From: Asterias amurensis
Taxonomy: Eukaryota; Echinodermata; Asteroidea; Forcipulatida; Asteriidae
Length of the DNA: 64,000 bases
Direction of reading: 5' to 3'
Assembly (NCBI RefSeq): GCF_032118995.1
Contig: NC_092648.1
Coordinates: 8,143,501 to 8,207,500, forward strand
The translations under genes were made by a program, and so were the position numbers. This document shows positions 49,101-53,899 of the stretch, in pieces. Under the pieces are notes generated by a model that saw only the letters and a program-made list of their open reading frames with translations, had not been told where the DNA came from and searched no databases. Each line of letters opens with the position of its first letter. Position 1 is the first letter of the stretch.

Positions 49101-51115
49101 ATGAAACAGCAATAAATTTGCAAAGATACTTATAAAGGTCTGAAATTGTTTAAGGTTTCTGCAACTACGGTGAGATTAAAAACAGTTGCAGGCAATATTA
49201 AAAACAAGATATAAATTACAATTGTTTCAGTCAGAAAAGCAAACAAACATGCGCATACACGGAAGTCCATTTTGTGTACCAACTGTACAAAAATAGTCAT
49301 AAACATGTAAATTTTGAAGAGCCCAGTTGTTTCTTAGTGGATTCTGATAGAGGATGACATGCTCTATCAAATGATTTTTATTTAAATGACCTACAGTGAC
49401 CTACATTTCAGAAAATTTATTTTTGATGAAAGAATTGATTTGAGCATGGTCTCATCAATTTGATACCAAATTTGCATATATGTGATAAAAATTGACATGT
49501 TTATAACATATTTTTACCAAAAAGGTGGTATTTTACCCTAAAAATGTCAGATTTTAGTGGTTTCTGCCCTGACCACATGGAAAGTCCAATTGGGCTGAAA
49601 ATTGGTGTGCATTCATTGCTCATTAGGACCTACAAGCACAGCATTTTTTTATTTAAAAATCGGAAGACATGAGGTAAAAAAAGTGCGTTGGTCTGACATG
49701 GAATGACCGACCCATTTACCAAATCAAACATTAAATTCCGCCAACGTTTTAGACAGTATTAGTGAAACACGATGTGAAAATAAGATGTGTAAAAAGTGAA
49801 AATTTGTGTTGTTTAAGCGGTGTCCATTGCAATACAATGTAGTTCCAGCTTCACACAAAGATTTTATAGCAACGATTATATAACAGTCCATTCCCGTTCA
49901 TGATCCAAGGTATTTGGAAATTCTGACCAGTTCTATATTAGGCAGTCTAGTCAAGAATTGTCTTTTCGGATGTTGCTCGCATACAAACAGAATTCCTGTT
50001 TTTTTCAAGTCCCACATGATGCAGTATTAATGTTGTCAGCTTGCTGCAATATGTCTTGGTCTTGTAGGTTTTCACTAATAAATGGCATGCCATCAGCTGT
50101 AGGCAATTTCTCCATGGGTGTAACCTGCCTAACAGATCAAAGTCAATTAATGATTAACAAGTTCCCTTTAAAAAATTTAAAAAGACAAGTCCTTTCTGCT
50201 TCCCAATATGAGTCAAATCACAAGTCACTTACTTTCCTGTATTAATACCAGTGGAAAACGGCTGACATGCTTCAGATCTGGTCATTAGCAATGGACCTAC
50301 AACAGGTGTAACTGCAAAGACAATCAAACATGTCAAACATTAATAAACACAAGATGGGAAAGATTACATATTAACTTTCTAAGCCAAGCAAATTATAACT
50401 TCATGCCAAGTTACAGTTGATGCTCAAATATAACGAAAAAGACAAAGTACAGGATTTTGTAATTTTTGAATTTGTAGTAGGCCTACCATTTAAAGTTTTG
50501 TGGTACCAAAATTGCAGAATATTTTTGTCCAGCAAGTATAACTCAGGCTGAAAACTAGACAGAACCTACAAGTTAATTCCCATACACTTCACCACCTCAG
50601 GTTGGTATTCAACAAAATTTTCTGTGCCTCCTCGCAGTATTATTTTTAAAAAAGATTTTGAAGTTTCCAGAGTAGGCCCCTAATCATGTGTCAGTGACTC
50701 TGATTTTAAAACATTGAGCAAAAACAGAAAGAGAACAGATAGAACAACATCAGAAGAAAATGCATCCATCATATAGCAACTGAGAGTAATATAATGACAA
50801 ACCTAACAAGATGTTATGGATGATGGAAATTGCTCCATTCACAATTGTCTTTAATCTCTCTACATCAGATGTATCAACAACTTCTTCAGGATCTTCGATG
50901 TTAGCCTTTATCCTGATTGGCTGATACAGATCTTCAGTGGACCTTTTATCCCTCGCAGTTTTATACATGACAGGGCTTGTGCTGACAACCTCAGACTGGA
51001 TGTCATCAAATATGCAGTGAGTTTCCAATGGAAAGCAGTAATAGACTGATTTCTGGCACTGTAAGAACACCGTCAGCATCATTGCATAAAAGGTCAATTT
51101 AAGTCGTTGTTTCAT
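6834..51115 (-). CDS. LMLN: Leishmanolysin-like (invadolysin, M8) metalloprotease, membrane-anchored
   Basis: At least 15 minus-strand exons assemble with matching phases. In order they give: a signal peptide and propeptide; a cysteine-switch-like ETHCIFDD; RPIAGIINFCP; the zinc motif HEIFHVLGF; the third zinc His in SSHWATSMMFG followed by the Met-turn IMAP; FEDSGWYKVNF; WGKNQGCEF; a Cys-rich region; and one C-terminal membrane helix with a short tail ending WTVTEL. This is a complete metzincin catalytic set in M8 order. The family cleaves proteins at the cell surface or in invadosome-like sites, and fly invadolysin is linked to migration and mitosis. The C-terminal extension with a membrane helix differs from the short tail of the human protein as I recall it. 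Phase counting requires one more exon between 50233 and 43099 and one between 20541 and 9272; I could not place either. Start ATG 51115 is supported by the signal peptide. Confidence 0.92.
7105..9169 (-). other. LMLN intron, nothing recognised
   Basis: AT-rich intron with no coding signal that I can support. I see no clear terminal repeats. The aagcggcctgactgggctca and CpG-bearing stretch near 8880-9010 is unassigned. Confidence 0.5.
9170..9272 (-). CDS. LMLN: LMLN exon, juxtamembrane extracellular segment
   Basis: Acceptor cctttag and donor gtaatt (rev) bound 103 nt encoding IPAHVAYFDLQEAINSNRLQ then VEYSNIKYTAITIR. The end phase fits the last exon exactly. The start phase does not fit the 20541-20706 exon, so an intervening exon is expected. 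Confidence 0.75.
9471..9660. mobile_element. Extra left terminus of the CCCGGG-rich Harbinger-like family
   Basis: It starts agcccttttcacactacag and carries three CCCGGGA words. The same terminal word occurs inverted at 11480-11499. Because a second, longer left arm occurs at 10147-10310, this may be a partial older copy or the outer element of a nested pair. Confidence 0.6.
10147..11499. mobile_element. Harbinger-like TIR element with CCCGGG foldback ends
   Basis: The left arm (about 10147-10310) holds TTCACACTA, repeated TTTCCCGGGAAAT, GATCTGTTCACACTACAAAA and an AGGGTTAA block. The right arm (about 11330-11499) repeats these inverted. The ends therefore form an inverted repeat of roughly 150 bp, itself made of short palindromes. 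The interior encodes a Myb/SANT-like fragment (10686-10886, -), which fits PIF/Harbinger elements, whose second gene is Myb-like. No DDE transposase is seen. The right end directly abuts the 51-bp minisatellite. Confidence 0.75.
10686..10886 (-). pseudogene. Myb/SANT-like DNA-binding domain, frameshifted
   Basis: From the ATG at 10886 (rev) the frame reads MGRSDRWSDDDILKLVAFWA, then a stretch with GKVFSKLADCLRGAGYERTP and AHCKK. The WSD...L..W...Q..L.G......V...LA..L...GY.RT..HC pattern is that of Myb/SANT-like domains of transposon accessory proteins. After the HCK codons an A-run (rev of 10709-10715) is out of frame. The +1 frame continues KKLKTLG as in the family, so one base was probably gained or lost. 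The fragment stops at 10686 and is probably not functional. Confidence 0.7.
11502..13294. repeat. 51-bp minisatellite, about 35 units
   Basis: The unit is GTACTAAAACCCCCTCAACC, then CCCATGTCTACTCAGC and ACTGTAACCTGGGTT. Spacing is 51 bp (for example 11532 to 11583). Variants (CGCCATGTC, CGCCATATC, CCCCGTTCC, then TAGTCAGC/TTCTCAGC with GTCCTAAAA) occur in repeating order, which indicates higher-order blocks. Since 51 is a multiple of three, two plus-strand frames stay open over hundreds of bases (17-residue unit STQHCNLGCTKTPSTPM in one). The third frame and all minus frames have stops. I see no promoter or splice context for a gene. C-runs give i-motif or G-quadruplex potential. Confidence 0.95.
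13295..13505. repeat. Short inverted repeat bounding a TACATGTA-rich tract
   Basis: The word tcaaggcgcta (about 13305) recurs inverted as tagcgccttga (about 13491). Between them are many tacatgtac/gtacgt palindromes. It may be a small foldback element at the end of the minisatellite. Confidence 0.45.
13506..13960. other. Intronic stretch, nothing recognised
   Basis: A moderately GC-rich segment with ggcggcgggcgagg near 13664. No gene or repeat is assignable. Confidence 0.45.
13964..14000. repeat. Minisatellite remnant, left of SINE
   Basis: The words cactgtaacctggga and tgtactaaaacccccc match the 51-bp unit. This lies about 670 bp beyond the main array and abuts the SINE head. Confidence 0.85.
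14001..14342 (+). mobile_element. tRNA-derived SINE
   Basis: The head (14001-14088) looks like a class II (Leu/Ser-type) tRNA. It has an A box GCGGCCGAGTGG near 14006, a B box GGTTCGAATCC at about 14064-14074, and GTGTCGCG paired with CGTGACAC. A SINE body of about 250 bp follows (ccttgagcaagatacttt, cccaggggtataaatgggta, the aagcgcattgat tail) and ends in an (ATT) tail at 14335-14344. It is inserted between two pieces of the 51-bp minisatellite. Confidence 0.85.
14343..14412. repeat. Minisatellite remnant, right of SINE
   Basis: One and a third units of the 51-bp repeat (aacccccatgccaactcagc, then ctgtaacctgggttgtacta) directly follow the SINE tail. The SINE therefore landed in minisatellite DNA. 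Confidence 0.85.
14955..15565. mobile_element. Foldback element with arms of about 130 bp
   Basis: The left arm (about 14970-15105) holds gcgcacaagtgctgat, tgctggggtgtctttgtg, agttttgtgcacaaagacac and aaaatcgttttcctttt. The right arm (about 15412-15550) carries the same words inverted. The left arm also has a local hairpin around ttgtgcacaa. No ORF of note is present. Class unknown. Confidence 0.75.
15902..17870 (-). mobile_element. Decayed APE-type LINE (CR1/L2-like), interrupted by a MITE
   Basis: Read on minus from 17870: an endonuclease piece with GLRPFYLPREL, VAYIPQK and, near 17570, a KVILGDFN-like motif. Next comes the linker FDDTDWNVFRDSAGSLE (about 17390), then RT C-terminal text FIDWCECHHLVLNVKETKEM, EYKYLGTAIDSELNW, RLHFLRKLKQ and LFYQSLIQSILTF. 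The 3' end has an AATCTAATCT repeat (15902-15925), typical of short-tandem LINE tails. Several stops and frameshifts show it is dead. A family-1 MITE (about 16028-16408) splits its 3' region. Confidence 0.85.
16028..16408. mobile_element. TTAA-type MITE, family 1 (inside LINE)
   Basis: It begins after gTTAA with AGACAGTGGTGGACACTATT and ends aattaccaatagtgcgcact before TTAA. The interior matches the copies at 21036, 21726 and 44405 (acacccttgtcaca, ctcaaattctatacttgagg, ccattactc). Confidence 0.8.
17866..17976. mobile_element. Family-1 MITE right-end fragment
   Basis: cacttcagagggagccgttt to accaatagtgtccactgcct matches the right third of the family-1 MITE. It abuts the 5' edge of the LINE remnant. 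Confidence 0.75.
18239..18835. repeat. 215-bp tandem triplication with occupied and empty MITE sites
   Basis: Copies start at 18239, 18454 and 18669 with atgac(a/c)cttaaatcgc, and a fourth start follows at 18812. Copies 1 and 2 are 215 bp and nearly identical. Copy 3 is 143 bp and lacks exactly the 73-bp palindrome at 18379-18451 and 18594-18666. Confidence 0.92.
18379..18451. mobile_element. 73-bp palindromic micro-MITE
   Basis: ATGGGTGCGTTCGATTAGCT and its inverse AGCTAAACGAACGCACCCAT bound a short loop with a GTCGAC site. The same element sits in the next repeat at 18594-18666 and is absent from the third repeat, which marks its borders. Confidence 0.85.
18840..20160. repeat. Purine-skewed degenerate tandem repeats
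   Basis: The plus strand is unusually rich in G and A. A unit of about 68 bp (agaaccactagcgggaccc, ctggaaaacattagatcggg, gtataaacaagactgg) is repeated at 19285-19450. Looser copies are at 19640 and 19850. Motifs near 19090-19170 (gacagggagagg, ggggactggcaaacga) recur near 20045-20095. Minus-strand open frames in it are low-complexity and I do not call them genes. Confidence 0.7.
20541..20706 (-). CDS. LMLN: LMLN exon, C-terminal Cys-containing segment
   Basis: Acceptor ccttgcag and donor gtaagt (rev). It encodes ESFSSCNNSTAIIEDNLCIS, then LEFEAVDTSILAAGNELLAF and SQALIRTICDTTSIH. It is extracellular, downstream of the catalytic domain. The start phase fits the proposed 22-nt microexon. The end phase calls for an unplaced exon. 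Confidence 0.8.
21036..21387. mobile_element. TTAA-type MITE, family 1 (full copy)
   Basis: Terminal repeats GGCAGTGGACACTAT and its inverse near 21374-21387, flanked by TTGA and TTAT (degenerate TTAA). The interior folds back around the AAAAAACACCC region. Confidence 0.8.
21726..22100. mobile_element. TTAA-type MITE, family 1 (full copy, intact TSD)
   Basis: AGGCAGTGGACACTATTGGT at the left and its inverse at the right. TTAA lies at 21722-21725 and at 22101-22104. Orientation is reversed relative to the copy at 16028. Confidence 0.88.
22600..22621 (-). CDS. LMLN: Proposed LMLN microexon (22 nt)
   Basis: A consensus donor (AAAAG|gtgagt, rev) ends at 22600. Only a 22-nt exon starting at 22621 satisfies both neighbours, phase 0 in and phase 1 out. 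It gives HTGLIAK and joins the next exon as GLIAKESFSSC, resembling the G.I.CP....C segment of the family. The acceptor (acaagagag) is purine-rich and weak, so this remains a proposal. Confidence 0.45.
22780..23455. mobile_element. Possible TIR element
   Basis: The left text gcgtttacactagatcc resembles the inverse of gggtccagtgagaatgggg at the right, and gatcctgat/atcaggatc words recur inside. The organisation resembles the 10147 Harbinger-like element, but the ends are imperfect and no target duplication is clear. Confidence 0.4.
23471..23557 (+). mobile_element. tRNA-like SINE head, truncated
   Basis: GTGTCATGGCCGAGCGGTTA, a B-box-like GGTTTGAATTCC near 23534 and closing ATGACAC match the head of the SINE at 14001. 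The SINE body is missing; a duplicated ttgtttttcaacaaaac follows. Mutations in the B box argue against a working tRNA. Confidence 0.75.
23640..23790. mobile_element. Family-1 MITE fragment
   Basis: tataaaataacaaacctgtg, aaaatttaggctcaatcgg and nearby words match the interior of the family-1 MITE. The ends are lost. Confidence 0.6.
23815..24400. repeat. Dispersed hairpin repeat (AACCAGGCCTCGGC family)
   Basis: ggtttaaacccgccgaggcc tggttcttgataatttacct is followed by its inverse, forming a hairpin. It continues with cccctccagctatgaaatgg and ccaataggaatgaagaaact. The same order of blocks occurs at 45655-46130. Confidence 0.75.
24601..25843. other. LMLN intron, nothing recognised
   Basis: AT-rich sequence with open frames on minus (24602-24904, 25005-25235) that show no known domain. 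No terminal repeats are evident. Confidence 0.5.
25844..25966 (-). CDS. LMLN: LMLN exon, Cys-rich (CDLRGACYLTRC)
   Basis: Forty-one whole codons between acceptor tccag and donor gtaagt (rev): SIPCDLRGACYLTRCDNQSI, then SYEVKVGNAEWQPCPQNTSI and T. It continues the Cys-rich domain that follows the M8 catalytic core. Confidence 0.88.
26285..26377 (-). CDS. LMLN: LMLN exon, Cys-containing
   Basis: Acceptor tttaacag and donor gtaaat (rev) enclose 31 whole codons: CSVPGNGSISVNGEVFQENS then RCFVSNLVIKE. Both borders are phase 0. Confidence 0.85.
26649..26977. mobile_element. Family-1-related MITE with divergent ends
   Basis: Ends AGGGAAGGTACGCAT and its inverse gtaccttccct replace the usual GGCAGTGGACAC, but the interior (agaccagtcttctcacttgg, tctcaaaaactatgttacta) is family 1. 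Flanks are TTGA and TTTAA. Confidence 0.75.
27000..27960. other. Probable decayed mobile sequence, class unclear
   Basis: GC content rises and minus-strand frames (27286-27594 and others) look like eroded coding sequence, with frequent stops. I could not match it to a known domain. Confidence 0.35.
28000..28966. other. LMLN intron, nothing recognised
   Basis: No exon, repeat or terminal structure that I can support. Confidence 0.5.
28967..29060 (-). CDS. LMLN: LMLN exon, Cys-rich (CSGCHYVHEDKATC)
   Basis: Acceptor ttacag and donor gtgagt (rev). With the split Ser codon it encodes CSGCHYVHEDKATCSIINEG then DQCQIMKASQQ. It directly follows the WGKNQGCEF exon. Confidence 0.87.
29061..29867. 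other. LMLN intron with short direct repeat
   Basis: A 16-bp unit (gagtgcctgttcaatct) is repeated about three times at 29125-29172. No other feature is seen. Confidence 0.55.
29868..30031 (-). CDS. LMLN: LMLN exon, end of catalytic domain (FEDSGWYKVNF)
   Basis: Acceptor ctgcag and donor gtgag (rev). It encodes PHRTFLDNLTLAVFEDSGWY, then KVNFDYGEEILWGKNQGCEF and GMQPGCQSPFFCNH. The F.D.GWY.V.....E...WG...GC.F pattern is a hallmark of M8 proteases just after the Met-turn. Confidence 0.95.
30420..30930. repeat. Dispersed repeat copy (pair with 40770-41310)
   Basis: Blocks such as gttcctggtta, ccgactta or gaccttaattta, ctaaactttt, a T-run, aactagaaccc and gcagattgcacaa occur in the same order at 40770-41310. 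Similarity is loose, so this is an old interspersed repeat. Confidence 0.5.
31230..31818 (-). mobile_element. Jockey-like LINE, reverse-transcriptase N-terminal part (dead)
   Basis: On minus, from about 31680: ASHLIKVGKAPIDKQIK, EWHSF, then TIKEVNTAF and NNLKCDNIQSEFLKHLGPAA. A stop and frameshift follow, then LPKTMRTAKTIAIPKPGK. This is the fingers region of Jockey/RTE-type RTs (family pattern PEFLKHLG, WR.AK.IAIPKPGK). Stops interrupt it. The endonuclease part lies beyond an inserted element at 32850-33490. Confidence 0.8.
31819..32831. mobile_element. TIR element inserted in the LINE
   Basis: ggataaattatgtcac with ggccgcg at the left, and gcggccatg with taatttatcc at the right, are inverted. 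They bound about 1.0 kb that separates endonuclease and RT parts of one LINE. No ORF or clear target duplication is seen. Confidence 0.55.
32850..33490 (-). mobile_element. Jockey-like LINE, endonuclease part (dead)
   Basis: On minus the frame reads YVGDFNSHHAVSGLWNHEQQ then LEKPPAPSTLHAGIK and similar. GDFNSHH is the catalytic motif of APE-type endonucleases in Jockey/I elements. Downstream frames are shifted. Confidence 0.8.
33551..33695. mobile_element. Pogo/Tigger-like terminus
   Basis: After a TA at 33549-33550 the sequence CAGTCAACTCCCGTTATTAC GAGCTCG resembles pogo-type Tc1/mariner ends (family CAGT...CCCGTTATAACGA). A partly inverted cggttataacgac is at about 33671. It is short and decayed. 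Confidence 0.5.
33700..34874. other. LMLN intron, nothing recognised
   Basis: No supported gene or repeat. Two short plus-strand frames at 34418-34897 lack domains, and the second overlaps the LMLN exon. Confidence 0.5.
34875..34949 (-). CDS. LMLN: LMLN exon, third zinc His and Met-turn
   Basis: Twenty-five whole codons: TSDGYSSHWATSMMFGSIMA then PVVDQ. In leishmanolysin the third zinc ligand is the His of this segment and the Met-turn is the MAP, so both are preserved. Acceptor gaacag and donor gtaata (rev). Confidence 0.95.
35327..35705. mobile_element. 379-bp MITE with GGCCCAATTTCATGGAG ends
   Basis: ggcccaatttcatggagctg at the left and its inverse caactccatgaagttgggcc at the right. Interior words (gtagcggagtaagcg / ttgcctaagctagcatccgc) are partly inverted. 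The ends belong to a (G)GCC-GATTTCA-type group seen also at 36402, 58274 and 61662. Confidence 0.8.
35822..35967 (-). CDS. LMLN: LMLN exon between zinc motif and third His
   Basis: Acceptor ctgtag and donor gtaatt (rev). It encodes NDHECTSGLCPAVDDSHGQP, then RLVTPSVIVQAQKHFGCQET and CFGGPLEK. TP..V..AQ.HFGC.....GGPLE is a conserved M8 stretch. Confidence 0.95.
36402..37387. mobile_element. 986-bp TIR element with GGGGCCGATTTCACTAAACT ends
   Basis: GGGGCCGATTTCACTAAACT at 36402 and its inverse AGTTTAGTGAAATTGGCCCC at 37368-37387. tttgcgatgga/tccattgcaaa words recur inverted inside, so it is a foldback. A 93-codon plus frame at 36435 has no recognisable domain. Confidence 0.85.
37388..38960. 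repeat. Direct and inverted copies of a GAAACTAGGCAAG unit
   Basis: A unit with gaagtaattagtggt, atgcaaattagtggcagcca and tctctgaaactaggcaag occurs at 37541-37640, and more loosely at 37388-37470. It recurs inverted at about 38780-38910. This looks like a remnant foldback. Confidence 0.6.
39150..39500 (-). mobile_element. LINE 3'-end fragment
   Basis: On minus the 39415-39654 frame has QPKFKLYRCRLTRFRTSPLP YMTGLLNRI, like the C-terminal FRKSF.P....WN.L of LINE RTs. It is followed by an AT-rich 3' end and aataaataaaaa near 39155-39170. Confidence 0.6.
39950..40508. mobile_element. Foldback element with arms of about 185 bp
   Basis: The left arm has gggcgtaaaattttcacagc, ttcataactcaaatcttacc, tgcaacaagcccctaatttc and cattccatggcagcatatat. 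The right arm at 40320-40508 repeats these inverted with few changes. The central loop of about 190 bp holds CpG-rich palindromic words. No coding sequence. Confidence 0.85.
40770..41310. repeat. Dispersed repeat copy (pair with 30420-30930)
   Basis: Same block order as the 30420 copy, including an A/T-run and repeated ctgcagattgcaca-type words (41152, 41215). Confidence 0.5.
41775..41853 (-). CDS. LMLN: LMLN exon with zinc motif HEIFHVLGF
   Basis: Acceptor tttgcag and donor gtaagc (rev). It encodes LAVHEIFHVLGFSSSLFSKF KVCTET. HExxHxxGF is the metzincin zinc-binding site, with two His ligands and the catalytic Glu. Confidence 0.96.
42113..42253 (-). CDS. LMLN: LMLN exon, AYAAYC / RPIAGIINFCP
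   Basis: With acceptor ttgtag at 42254 (rev) the exon is 47 whole codons: HPFVQQQVAAYAAYCKVDQN, then NRPIAGIINFCPEHLQDDLF and DESKFIL. A second acceptor at 42236 would also keep the frame and drop six residues. AYA..C.....RP..G.INFCP is diagnostic for M8. Confidence 0.95.
42254..42949. other. LMLN intron, nothing recognised
   Basis: No supported gene, repeat or site. Confidence 0.5.
42950..43099 (-). CDS. LMLN: LMLN exon, IPDEHLEGLW
   Basis: Fifty whole codons: IPDEHLEGLWQWNETHPEPI, then NQLYSNGSGLADTDTVLYVK and AEHTGQCGLG. The IP..HL.G and D.D..LYV.A...C patterns are conserved in invadolysins. Phase 0 at its start shows an upstream exon is missing from my model. Confidence 0.93.
43666..44330 (+). 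pseudogene. Non-LTR reverse transcriptase fragment
   Basis: VPQGSILAPCPIFLYANDIQ then LIQYADNTLL are the RT motifs PQGS...GP and YADD, with the second catalytic Asp replaced by Asn. LNTIVDWAKLNCLRLNADKC and SIKLLGCIF follow, with stops and frameshifts from 43917 on. It is an inactive 5'-truncated LINE. Its 3' region is probably split by the MITE at 44405. Confidence 0.85.
44405..44687. mobile_element. TTAA-type MITE, family 1 (intact TSD)
   Basis: AGGCAGTGGACACTATTGGT and inverse, flanked by TTAA at 44401-44404 and 44688-44691. It inserted in or next to the dead LINE RT. Confidence 0.9.
44700..45230 (+). other. Possible LINE 3' region
   Basis: T-rich sequence ends with aattaaaataataaataaaa near 45200-45222, like a LINE tail. 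It lies downstream of the RT fragment in the same orientation, but no coding match supports the link. Confidence 0.35.
45655..46130. repeat. Dispersed hairpin repeat (AACCAGGCCTCGGC family), second copy
   Basis: caatgtgtggtgaagaggtt, ccaggcctggttcttgataa with its inverse, cccctccagctatgaaatgg and two ccaataggaat blocks repeat the layout at 23815-24400. Confidence 0.75.
46140..47067. other. Stretch without supported feature
   Basis: A 92-codon minus frame at 46385-46663 has no recognised domain. Nothing else stands out. Confidence 0.45.
47069..47110 (-). CDS. Orphan first-exon candidate (MSRYDDVNK)
   Basis: On minus, an ATG in a strong context (ACCACCATGT) opens MSRYDDVNK and runs into a donor (AACAAG|gtatgc). 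The frame stays open about 110 codons upstream as well. It fits a first coding exon of a gene nested in an LMLN intron, but I found no following exon and no family match. The short frame could also be chance. Confidence 0.25.
47460..50232. other. LMLN intron, low-complexity AT-rich
   Basis: Contains A/T runs (47580-47597, 47801-47822, 48925-48955) and (TA)n near 48699-48708. The missing LMLN exon between 50233 and 43099 may lie here, but I could not identify it. Confidence 0.45.
50233..50311 (-). CDS. LMLN: LMLN exon 2
   Basis: Acceptor tttgcag and perfect donor gtaagt (rev). In frame with exon 1 it encodes VTPVVGPLLMTRSEACQPFS then TGINTG. It ends with two bases of a split codon that does not fit the 42950-43099 exon, so one exon is missing between them. 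Confidence 0.8.
50803..51115 (-). CDS. LMLN: LMLN exon 1: signal peptide and propeptide
   Basis: From ATG 51115 (rev): MKQRLKLTFYAMMLTVFLQC, a signal peptide. Next come ETHCIFDDIQSE, which resembles the M8 cysteine-switch segment, a basic RDKRS site, YQPIRIKANIED and ERLKTIVNGAISIIHNILL. Donor TTAG|gtttgt at 50802. The start is the first ATG of the frame and gives a sensible leader. Confidence 0.9.
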
Positions 51116-51199
51116 CTCTCAGGTCTCAAATCTTTTAAGCCTGCTTGTACAGTATCTGTATATATGTAAATTGTCAAAGAAAACTGGTAAGTAGTTTAA

Positions 51200-51372
51200 A
51201 GTCACTGGACAATATTGGTGATCCCTAAAATAATTGTTAGCATTAAAACAATCTCATTTGGTGATGAGCAATGGAGAGCTGTTGATACATACATGTACTA
51301 TAAAACATTGTAAGAAACGGCTCCCTCTGAAGCAACGTAGTTGTTAGGAAAGAGGTAATTTCTCACTCAAAT
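51200..51372. mobile_element. Family-1 MITE, left half
   Basis: TTAA then AGTCACTGGACAATATTGGT and agaaacggctccctctgaag match the left half of the family. It lies just upstream of LMLN exon 1 and might overlap its promoter or 5' UTR. Confidence 0.7.
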
Positions 51373-51639
51373 ATATATTTTTTTTCTTCAAACATTAGAG
51401 TATATGTTTCTGAACAATAAAATATTTTTTTGAGTAATTGTTTTTTAACAATTTATATGTTTAAACAAATAAATAAAGTTGTGTGGGGGTGACTCCGCCT
51501 ACCCCTTTTGTGACGTCAATCACAAGGCAGACTTTGCCTTGATCGAACATCGAACACACATACGTGCAAGTCATTCAAGTCCTAGTCATGAGTTTGTACG
51601 TTTCAAAAAAGTTTTTTTCTTGCATTTTTTCCCGGCAGA

Positions 51640-51840
51640 GTCGACCAGGTGTATTGCTGCTGGATGCTGCAAAACAACTAAAGATGGGGTCAGCTGGCAA
51701 GTCTTTTCCAGCGCTGTGCAGACTGTCGTGCTTCGAGAATCCGAAATACACTACACATTTTGACATGAAGAGAAAAGTTCTTTTCTAAAACATGATGCCA
51801 TCCCAACAATTTGTCCAGGTAGTGAGGAAGTCGAAGAAGG
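51640..51840 (+). pseudogene. THAP-domain-like fragment
   Basis: After a pyrimidine-rich stretch ending ttcccggcag, the plus frame reads STRCIAAGCCKTTKDGVSWQ then VF. The RC..AGC...TKDGVS...F pattern, with paired Cys, is the start of THAP zinc-binding domains (also the DNA-binding part of P-element transposases). The following WxxA and FC ligand residues are missing in frame. A DAIPTI-like text at 51790-51810 lies in another frame. Probably a transposon-derived remnant. Confidence 0.5.
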
Positions 51841-51979
51841 TACCTGAAAGACCTAACGAACCTGAAGGAGCATTTGCCTAAAGTGAAAAAAATCAGGTAT
51901 TGTTTCAACTTTGAGGGCATGTTTTTAGCTTGTGCCAAGCGTTACTATCTTGTGTTGGCACTGCATGCGATTCTTCTTG

Positions 51980-53540
51980 CCTCGATTGACGTCACGAACA
52001 GCGCCCTCTCGGGTCAGGCTTATTTTCAACTTTGTAAATAACATGGAAACTAATATTTTTAAACCTTAGTTAATTGTTTATTAATATTCCACTCATCAAA
52101 ACACACATTTAGAGACAAAAGATTTATTTTGACAAAACACCACTTCCAGGTGACTTAACTAAGCCCAAGTCCTAAATTTAATCTTACGTCAGGAAGAGTT
52201 TGGTGAAATTGCTGGCAGAAGTGCCATTTACAAATGTATGTAAATATTACTGTATCACATGCAATCTGCTATATAAAAAAAAATGTGAATCCTTAGCCAC
52301 ACGTCCACACCATTTCCTCATGCAGCTAAGAAATATAATGCGACTGACCAATTTTTTTTTAACAGAAGGACGCTAAGAGGTCAGCAAAGCTGGATATCTT
52401 GGTTATGACTTACTAGAGGACAATAATACATGAATTAAGAGATCTGGGGCTCTGCAGATGCCACTCATGCCCTACCCACAATGCATTTTTCCAATTCACA
52501 TGCTGAAAACCATGTGTTGTACATGTGCCACTCCAATCTGTAACTTCTAGTTTCATCATTTGTACAGAGTCTTAATGTTAACATATGAAACAAAATAAAG
52601 AAATGCAACATTTCTGAGAATTTTGAGTAGAAAGGTGAAGTAATGGAACTTATTTACTCTCCACAAATTGTGGACATGTACATGTTTGTACCACTGCCTA
52701 GGCTGAAAAAGCAGAATGTTATGTTAAAATACAAGGATTTCAAGAAGAGCACAGAAAAATCTCCCAAAAGAGCAAACAAAAGCAAAAAGCTGATGTCCTC
52801 TTGCCACCATTTTCCTTCAGAAACAAGAAACATGATGAATACAAAATGCTGCCTTACAAATCAGGGTATTAATGCAAGGGTAGCAATGCATGGTCAGTGG
52901 TGTGTGGTGTAACATGCAGTGAAATTTATCTAGGTAAAGTCGATGAGATGGGTGATCAAGAAGGTTTTTGTTTTGTTTAATACACTTTTTCGACACAAAA
53001 CAAATTGTTTGTGGCATTGAGGAACCTGTGGTAACCAGCAACAAGGCAATTTTAAATTCACAGACCACTTTTTAAAAACAATAACCCAAACTTTGATTTT
53101 TCGGGGACAATAATTAATCATGTATGTAGGTCACTTTAAATCTGCGATTTTATTTTTGTTCAATTACTTACTCGGCAAGATATTTAACATTTTATGTTAA
53201 ATGCACAACTCCTCCAATATATATTTAAAATCCACAAAAGAAGAATAGAAACTGTAAAGTATCAGCTCAAAGAAAATTCGAGTAAGATTTAGGTCATATT
53301 TCGGAATAAAAATTTAGGTTTTTTTTCTTGTGAAAAAATTATCTCGAAGCAGCAAAACCGTCGACCGCCATCTTGCTTTTTCACATGGATTAGTCTTGGC
53401 CCAGATGTCAATGATTGCTCCTTTTTTTTTATCAAAACAAAGTCGTTTTTGTGAATGAAATTTTACCGAAAACCATGAGGGAAAAGTTTCCCTATGGCGC
53501 CACCACTTTTTCATTCGATATGAAATAATATAGTATCTAA
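51980..53540. other. Intergenic, nothing firm
   Basis: About 52163-52215 (caagtcctaaatttaatctt to tttggtgaaattgctgg) resembles a half copy of the 58274 MITE. The rest shows no supported feature. Confidence 0.45.
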
Positions 53541-53899
53541 TTTACCTGATTGATACTTCTAGAAACTATAAGGCTCCCCTGCAGTGGCGTAACCAGAGGG
53601 GGGGGGGGGGGCAGCGCTCAGAACCCTTGCCCCCCCCCACCCATATGAAATCAGCACTGTTCCTAATATATAAATCGTTTAAGGCTGCATAAAATGCTGC
53701 CGTAAAGGAAAACTTTTATTCATATCAGTATGTGGACTATAACATGAAAAATGCATGGAAACGCGCGCGCGATCTTATTGGCGGTAAATGTTTATTGTGG
53801 TTTTGCGGTTACAGAGAGTGCAGGATGTGACAAAGTTCTGTTAAATACGTGGTGGTCTGAACGCAGACCAATAGCTCCGTTAACACAACTTAGTCAGAT

